The notes beneath the pieces were generated by a model. It was not told the DNA's origin. It worked only from the letters and a program-made list of their open reading frames with translations, and did not search any database. A program made the position numbers and the translations under genes. From Bacteroidaceae bacterium (GTDB lineage: Bacteria > Bacteroidota > Bacteroidia > Bacteroidales > Bacteroidaceae), in the NCBI GenBank assembly GCA_017645655.1, contig JAGCNZ010000045.1, positions 1 through 62,911 on the forward strand: a DNA stretch of 62,911 nt, in the 5' to 3' direction. Below, in pieces: positions 58,379 to 62,911 of this stretch. The stretch's first letter is position 1, and each line of letters opens with the position of its first letter.

Positions 58379-59542
58379 ATGAAGAAGAATCTTTTCCTCG
58401 GTCTTGCAGCTATCGTTGCAGGATTCTGCCTGACATCTTGCGAAAGTAAAACTGCAGGCAACACTGAGAGTGCCGACAGCCTCACACTCTCTGGTCTCAA
58501 CCCCGCTGACTTCGCCAGCGACTCGACGGCCCTCTACGTCCTCACAAACGAGAACGGCATGGAGGTGTGCTTCACAAACTTCGGCGGACGCATCGTCAGC
58601 ATCATGGTGCCCGACAAGGACGGCAACATGACGGACGTTTGTCTCGGACACGACAACATCGCCGATTATGAGAAGTACGGTGCCGACGGCTGCAACTTCG
58701 GAGCCCTCATCGGTCGCTACGGCAACCGCATCGCAAAGGGACAGTTCACACTCGACGGCGAGAGCTATCAGCTTCCCATCAACAACGGCCCCAACAGCCT
58801 GCACGGCGGAGGCCCGATTGCTTTCCACAACCGCATCTGGACTGCTGAGCCCATCGACGACAGCAGCATTGCATTCACCACGACAAGTACCGACGGCGAA
58901 GACGGCTATCCTGGCAACATCAAGGTAACTGTGACTTATGTCGTTACTGAAGACAACGCCTTGCAGATTAGCTACTTTGCTACTACAGACAAGGCAACAG
59001 TCCTGAACCTGACGAATCACTGCTACTTCAACCTCAGCGGCGACGGCTCGAAGGATTGCCTCGACGAGGTGCTTTGGCTCGATGCAGATCAGTTCACCGC
59101 TGTTGACGCAGACGTTGCCGTTACAGGTGAGGTGCTCGACGTAGAAGGCACACCTTTCGACTTCCGCACGCCCACCGCAATCGGCGAACGCATTGACGAC
59201 GAGACAAGCCAGCAGATAGTAAACGGACACGGCTACGACCACAACTGGATTCTCAATACAAAGGGCGACATCACCAAGCCTTTCGCTTGCCTCTACGACC
59301 CGAATACTGGCATCCAGATGGAGATGTTCACTGATCAGCCCGGCGTTCAGTTCTATGCAGGCAACTTCCTCGACGGCAGCTTCGTCGGCAAGAAGGGTGT
59401 GAAGTATCCTCGCCGCAGCGCATTCTGCTTCGAGACGCAGCACTACCCCGACAGCCCCAACCATCCCGAGTGGCCCAGCACCGTAGTTCGTCCCGGCGAA
59501 GAATACATCACGACGACCCTTTACAAGTTCAGCACGAAGTAA
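58379..59542 (+). CDS. galM: aldose 1-epimerase (mutarotase), lipoprotein
   Basis: The enzyme interconverts alpha and beta anomers of sugars such as galactose and glucose. I chose the ATG at 58379 because it follows a full promoter and gives a lipoprotein signal (MKKNLFLGLAAIVAGFCLTSCES), so this form is exported. Family motifs are NFGALIGRYGNRIAKGQF, PNSLHGGG, NLTNHCYFNLSG (catalytic His region), GYDHNWIL, VQFYAGNFLDG and FCFETQHYPDSPNHPEWPS (catalytic Glu region). Length (387 residues) is normal. It probably prepares sugars released by the surface glycosidases. It has its own promoter and terminator. Confidence 0.93.
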   Translation: MKKNLFLGLAAIVAGFCLTSCESKTAGNTESADSLTLSGLNPADFASDSTALYVLTNENGMEVCFTNFGGRIVSIMVPDKDGNMTDVCLGHDNIADYEKYGADGCNFGALIGRYGNRIAKGQFTLDGESYQLPINNGPNSLHGGGPIAFHNRIWTAEPIDDSSIAFTTTSTDGEDGYPGNIKVTVTYVVTEDNALQISYFATTDKATVLNLTNHCYFNLSGDGSKDCLDEVLWLDADQFTAVDADVAVTGEVLDVEGTPFDFRTPTAIGERIDDETSQQIVNGHGYDHNWILNTKGDITKPFACLYDPNTGIQMEMFTDQPGVQFYAGNFLDGSFVGKKGVKYPRRSAFCFETQHYPDSPNHPEWPSTVVRPGEEYITTTLYKFSTK

Positions 59543-59560
59543 GATTGTTGATATAGAATT

Positions 59561-59602
59561 AAAAGCAGCGAGTCTGGTGTTGTTGCCGGGCTCGCTGCTT
59601 TT
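59561..59602 (+). terminator. terminator of galM
   Basis: Arms AAAAGCAGCGAG (59561-59572) and CTCGCTGCTTTT (59591-59602), followed by GTATTTTT. It lies 18 bp after the stop. Confidence 0.88.
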
Positions 59603-59655
59603 GTATTTTTATATTAGTATTGAAAGATTAAATAAGTGATTTCCTATGTCGTCTT

Positions 59656-62463
59656 TCATGTGTGGTTCGTTAGGTGCAAATATTCCGAATAGGTCACCAT
59701 ACGATTACATCCTTTTCCATTCGTTGTATAATTTGTACATCCCAAGAATGGCAGGGACTTCCCTTGTTTTACAATTAAATATCCATCTTTACATTGGTCA
59801 CATTTAAGAATGGACATACCTTTCCCTTTCAAATCATTGGTAAGGAAATCGCACATCTCTGGCTCATTTGAACATATCCACAGTTTTAATCCATATGCTT
59901 TTTTATATCTCAGTTGCAAAGGATAACCACAAACGGGACATTGTTTTATTACACCATGGTCTTTTTGGGGTGTGTCTAAATGTCCTCGCACACTTATATT
60001 TGAATAGTCATTAACTAATTCGCGAACAAATTCAGAAGGGCGTTGTTGGGGAGTGACTATATAAACTCGATTCTTCGTACGTGTCAGGGCAACATAGAAA
60101 AGGCGACGTTCTTCTGCGTACTCTATAGAGCGATCAATTTTTACAACATATTGTAGAACTGGGTCATCCTGTATTTTTGAAGGGAAACCATATGTTGAGT
60201 CGACAGCATTGATTATAATAACATTATCATATCCCAAACCTTTAGAACGGTGAACAGTCATAAATTCCATCTCAATGTCAGCAAAAGTCTTGGATGTGAC
60301 GTTGCCTGTCTTTTCCCAATACTCAAAATCGGCAGACTTGGTGAGATTGAAACCGTCAAAGCCATAACGTCCCAATAGCAGTATAGATGATTTAGGATTC
60401 TCAGAAAGAATCTCTTTCATTATTTTTTCTACTGTTTCACCAAGCAAAAAGAATTTGCCGCCTCTTCCTTCATATAGCTTACGGTCAACGTTTTCTGTAT
60501 AGGTCTGAATTATAACAGGATTGGAAATATGCTTAGGTGAGATGAGTGCTTTATGTATTTGTTCTGTATTCTTTTGAATGAATCCTCCCGCAATATCTAT
60601 TACTTCTTGGGCATTTCGGTAGGTTTTAGTTATACAGAGTTCCTGCCCATATCCGAATGTTTCTTTGAAGTGTGTGAATAATGTTATATCAGAACCTGCG
60701 TACGCATATATAGATTGCCAGTCATCACCAACAGCAACTATTTTAGCGTTGCACAAGTTACTTAATTCTTTTGTTAAGTCAAAGCGTTGGCGGGAGATAT
60801 CTTGGTATTCATCAACTATTATATATTTGAAATCCAATTTGAGATTCTTCTCCTTTGCTCCTCGTAAGACGCGGGCAGAGTCATTTATCATGTCCTCAAA
60901 ATCTATTGCGTTTTTTTCTTTGAGCCGCTTTTCATATTCATGATAACACTGCTCGCAGATTGTAAAGAACAGTTTAGTTCGCTCGTTTTTTGTGATGGTT
61001 TTCCAAGCATAGAATTTCTCTACTGTATAGCCGTTTATCTTGAAATTCTGGATAAAGTTACAAACAAGCCCGACAAGTCTTGATATGTATCGATTCTCTT
61101 CTGTATTAACGATTTTCTCAAAGACCTCTTTTGAGGGGCGAGGATGAAGTTTGAAGCCATGTGCTTCTAAATCCTCTTTAAGATGTTCTAATAGACTCCT
61201 TCTATCGTTGTAAGCAGAGAAAGTATAAATTAGATCTGTGCCGTGTTTCTTGTGCAACTTGACTTTATCATTCACTTCACATTTATACTTTTCAAGTTGA
61301 GCGGCATTGTATCTACTATTCCTGCCATCTTGAGATATGCCGAAATGTTCTATATAAGCAACTTTTTCTCCTTGAACGATAGTAAAGTCTGGAGTATATA
61401 GTTTAAGGGATTTTGCGAAACTAAACGGATATGGCTTTTCGTAAGTGTATTCTATGCCATTCAAGAATAAGAAATTTGCTATCTGTACTTCTTGGAAAGA
61501 GCGCAGAGTCTCTCGTGCAATAGTTTGGTACCGTCCTGTCCGCTCGTTGATGATTTTCTCCGCGTATTCGTCTATATTCCCACGAATGGTGGAGAAGTCT
61601 GCCTTCGCAATATAATTAAAGAAGTCATTCAAATCATCTCCTTCATATGGCGCATCGAAATAGCTACCAAAGAATAGAATCAACTTGTCAACCAATTCCG
61701 GGTTATCTAGAATGTTTCCCTTGAGATAGTTGTTGATGACATTGAACATGAATCCCTGGTCTACGACAAGTCTTCGCTCTGTGTCTTGACGACGCAGAAT
61801 AGCATATCCTGCCTTATGAAATGTTGTAACAGGACACGGAATGCCTAAATCCTTGTTGATCTTGTTGCGCAATTCATCTACTGCTTTATTGGTAAAGGAG
61901 ATGACGAGGATTTGTTCCGGGGATATCCTTTTCTTTTCTACAAGGTATCTTACCTTTGCAGAAACGGTTGTTGTCTTTCCAGCGCCAGCTCCTGCTATTA
62001 CCAAGGTGTAATCTTCATCAGAAAGAACTACACGCCTTTGTTCTTCGTCTAATCTTATCTTAGGGTCAACAGGAATAAGAAGTGAATCAAGATATTTCTT
62101 TTCTTCTACAAGATGGCGCTGGACGTATTGTTCATTGTGTTTGGAGATAATGGTGGATTCTTCGTTCAGACACACATCCTCGAATTCGTATAGAAATTTT
62201 TTCAGATACGATTTCTCTAGTCCATTCTTCTCGCAATAATAGTCTAAAGTTTTTGCCCTTTGTGTGTTTTCAAAAAAAGTATAAGTTTTTGAGTACTTAT
62301 CGCGTAATGACAAATAGTCCGAATGAGCGATGTACCTGTCACATTCTTGCAAGGACATTAAATCCTTGCGGAATTCCATTAACTCTTTTATCTCAGGAGT
62401 CAGTACTTGTATTTCCGCGTTATCGGAATGAAAGATACTTAGTATTTTGTATATGAATGACAT
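59656..62463 (-). CDS. UvrD/Rep-type helicase resembling helicase IV, with C-terminal zinc ribbons
   Basis: The 935-residue SF1A DNA helicase has Walker A VIAGAGAGKTTTVSAKVRY at about 152-170. Motif Ia is ILVISFTNKAVDELRNKI, motif II KYIIVDEYQDISRQRFDL, motif III AVGDDWQSIYAYAGSD, and motifs V/VI FMTVHRSKGLGYDNVI and VALTRTKNRVYIV. Between Ia and II lies an insert (about 340-450) with EYTYEKPYPF, YTPDFTI and YIEHFGI, as in helicase IV, resembling a PD-(D/E)xK nuclease fold. The C-terminus (about 840-930) has CxxC pairs (CPVCG, CDQC) like topoisomerase zinc ribbons. The gene is visibly AT-richer than the rest of the window, a sign of possible transfer. Repair or defence roles are both possible. 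Confidence 0.88.
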   Translation of the reverse strand: MSFIYKILSIFHSDNAEIQVLTPEIKELMEFRKDLMSLQECDRYIAHSDYLSLRDKYSKTYTFFENTQRAKTLDYYCEKNGLEKSYLKKFLYEFEDVCLNEESTIISKHNEQYVQRHLVEEKKYLDSLLIPVDPKIRLDEEQRRVVLSDEDYTLVIAGAGAGKTTTVSAKVRYLVEKKRISPEQILVISFTNKAVDELRNKINKDLGIPCPVTTFHKAGYAILRRQDTERRLVVDQGFMFNVINNYLKGNILDNPELVDKLILFFGSYFDAPYEGDDLNDFFNYIAKADFSTIRGNIDEYAEKIINERTGRYQTIARETLRSFQEVQIANFLFLNGIEYTYEKPYPFSFAKSLKLYTPDFTIVQGEKVAYIEHFGISQDGRNSRYNAAQLEKYKCEVNDKVKLHKKHGTDLIYTFSAYNDRRSLLEHLKEDLEAHGFKLHPRPSKEVFEKIVNTEENRYISRLVGLVCNFIQNFKINGYTVEKFYAWKTITKNERTKLFFTICEQCYHEYEKRLKEKNAIDFEDMINDSARVLRGAKEKNLKLDFKYIIVDEYQDISRQRFDLTKELSNLCNAKIVAVGDDWQSIYAYAGSDITLFTHFKETFGYGQELCITKTYRNAQEVIDIAGGFIQKNTEQIHKALISPKHISNPVIIQTYTENVDRKLYEGRGGKFFLLGETVEKIMKEILSENPKSSILLLGRYGFDGFNLTKSADFEYWEKTGNVTSKTFADIEMEFMTVHRSKGLGYDNVIIINAVDSTYGFPSKIQDDPVLQYVVKIDRSIEYAEERRLFYVALTRTKNRVYIVTPQQRPSEFVRELVNDYSNISVRGHLDTPQKDHGVIKQCPVCGYPLQLRYKKAYGLKLWICSNEPEMCDFLTNDLKGKGMSILKCDQCKDGYLIVKQGKSLPFLGCTNYTTNGKGCNRMVTYSEYLHLTNHT

Positions 62464-62551
62464 TTCTTCTCTTGATAACTATGAAAAGACAGACGTTTCA
62501 ACCGCATCTAAATAGAGAGTTTAAAAATCTTTTATCTCGATTTTTCGCCCA

Positions 62552-62583
62552 CAAATTTACGAAATTAATGTCTACATCACAAA
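62552..62583 (-). promoter_or_regulatory. promoter of the helicase gene
   Basis: On the minus strand TTTG (complement of 62580-62583), a 20-bp gap and TAAATTTG (complement of 62552-62559), with a leader of about 85 nt. Confidence 0.6.
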
Positions 62584-62641
62584 ATATTCTGACTTTTTTT
62601 CGACAATTAGGGTGGTGATGGTTGGTGGTAAAAATAAATAT

Positions 62642-62667
62642 CCCCGCAAGTTGCTTGACTTGCGGGG
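62642..62667 (-). terminator. terminator of tRNA-His
   Basis: Perfect arms CCCCGCAAGT (62642-62651) and ACTTGCGGGG (62658-62667). On the minus strand the stem is followed by ATATTTATTTTT. It lies 12 bp after the tRNA. Confidence 0.9.
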
Positions 62668-62679
62668 ATTCTTTCTCGG

Positions 62680-62754
62680 GGTGCCTAGTCGGACTCGAAC
62701 CGACGACATTCAGAACCACAATCTGACGCTCTAACCGACTGAACTATAGGCACC
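62680..62754 (-). tRNA. tRNA-His (anticodon GTG)
   Basis: The minus strand folds as a cloverleaf: acceptor GTGCCTA/TAGGCAC, D arm with AGTTCAGTCGGTTAGAGC, anticodon stem CAGAT/GTTCTG around TTGTGGT (GTG), and T arm GTCGGTTCGAGTCCGAC. The His-specific G-1 (base 62754) and C73 (base 62680) are both encoded. CCA is not encoded. A -7 box TACCTTTG lies upstream at 62796-62803. Confidence 0.95.
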
Positions 62755-62795
62755 GTGTTAGTCATGCAATGGAGGGGTTGCCTTCAATTGCGGTG

Positions 62796-62803
62796 CAAAG
62801 GTA
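62796..62803 (-). promoter_or_regulatory. -7 box (TACCTTTG) of tRNA-His
   Basis: TACCTTTG on the minus strand, about 42 bp before the tRNA 5' end. The -33 region falls in a 7-bp repeat tract. Confidence 0.55.
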
Positions 62804-62809
62804 CAACAA

Positions 62810-62844
62810 AAAAATGAAAAATGAAGAATGAAGAATGAAGAATT
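62810..62844. repeat. AAGAATG 7-bp tandem repeat upstream of tRNA-His
   Basis: Five heptamers (AAAAATG, AAAAATG, AAGAATG, AAGAATG, AAGAATT). Beyond it, 62845-62911 shows no gene before the window ends. Confidence 0.8.
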
Positions 62845-62911
62845 TTATCGCGAAGGCTGCATTTTAACATTTGTTCACAGAGAAAGACGCTTGCCGCATG
62901 CTGCGGTGTTC

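Overview
The window looks like chromosomal DNA of a gut or oral Bacteroidales bacterium, most likely Prevotella/Segatella-like. The clues are promoters of the Bacteroidetes type (a TAnnTTTG -7 box, sometimes with TTG/TTTG about 19-20 bp upstream), a V-type ATPase operon containing the DUF2764 gene, C-terminal tails resembling type IX secretion sorting domains, FAS1 lipoproteins, several secreted glycosidases and dockerin-ended surface proteins. No phage, transposase, CRISPR array or rRNA operon is visible. One tRNA (His) lies near the right end.

Layout. 1-4.6 kb: 3' part of a giant Gly/Asn-rich repeat protein, cut by the window edge. 4.9-6.85 kb: dnaK on the minus strand, broken by an in-frame TAA, with a sigma-54-like promoter. 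7.2-8.1 kb: small secreted protein. 8.3-16.6 kb: minus-strand operon of a glutaminase-like secreted protein, a GH31 glycosidase with PA14 domain, and an MscS-type channel. 16.8-22.4 kb: minus-strand RND efflux operon (adaptor, permease, TolC), divergent from an AraC regulator. 23.7-40.9 kb: plus-strand surface-protein block of two tandem CotH/GLUG/discoidin-like/Big_2/dockerin proteins, a 1725-residue dockerin protein with codon use suggesting high expression, and a FAS1 lipoprotein. 41.2-42.6 kb: GH29 fucosidase-like enzyme. 42.7-47.4 kb: V-ATPase E, DUF2764, A and B, ending at a strong terminator without D, I or K. 47.6-49.8 kb: ECF sigma factor, probable anti-sigma and a secreted protein. 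49.9-54.1 kb: GH66 enzyme, a membrane-anchored protein and a gene remnant. 54.2-55.9 kb: PH-domain membrane protein and an acyltransferase. 56.1-58.2 kb: second FAS1 lipoprotein. 58.4-59.5 kb: aldose 1-epimerase. 59.7-62.5 kb: AT-rich helicase IV-like protein, next to tRNA-His.

The most unusual structure is a dispersed family of intergenic arrays. Seven clear arrays and at least two decayed ones consist of CACGTG palindromes repeated every 21-22 bp (two helical turns) with AT-rich spacers. Every clear one lies just 3' of a gene. Arrays far apart are nearly identical, sometimes in opposite orientation, and share end motifs. I know of no named family that matches. A second, unrelated class is 7-bp-period tandem repeats, which in two places have entered coding sequence.

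Functionally the window combines outer-surface and secreted glycan-acting proteins (GH31, GH29, GH66, discoidin-like modules, dockerins, mutarotase) with envelope stress and transport functions (RND pump, MscS channel, ECF sigma) and ion-driven energetics (V-ATPase).
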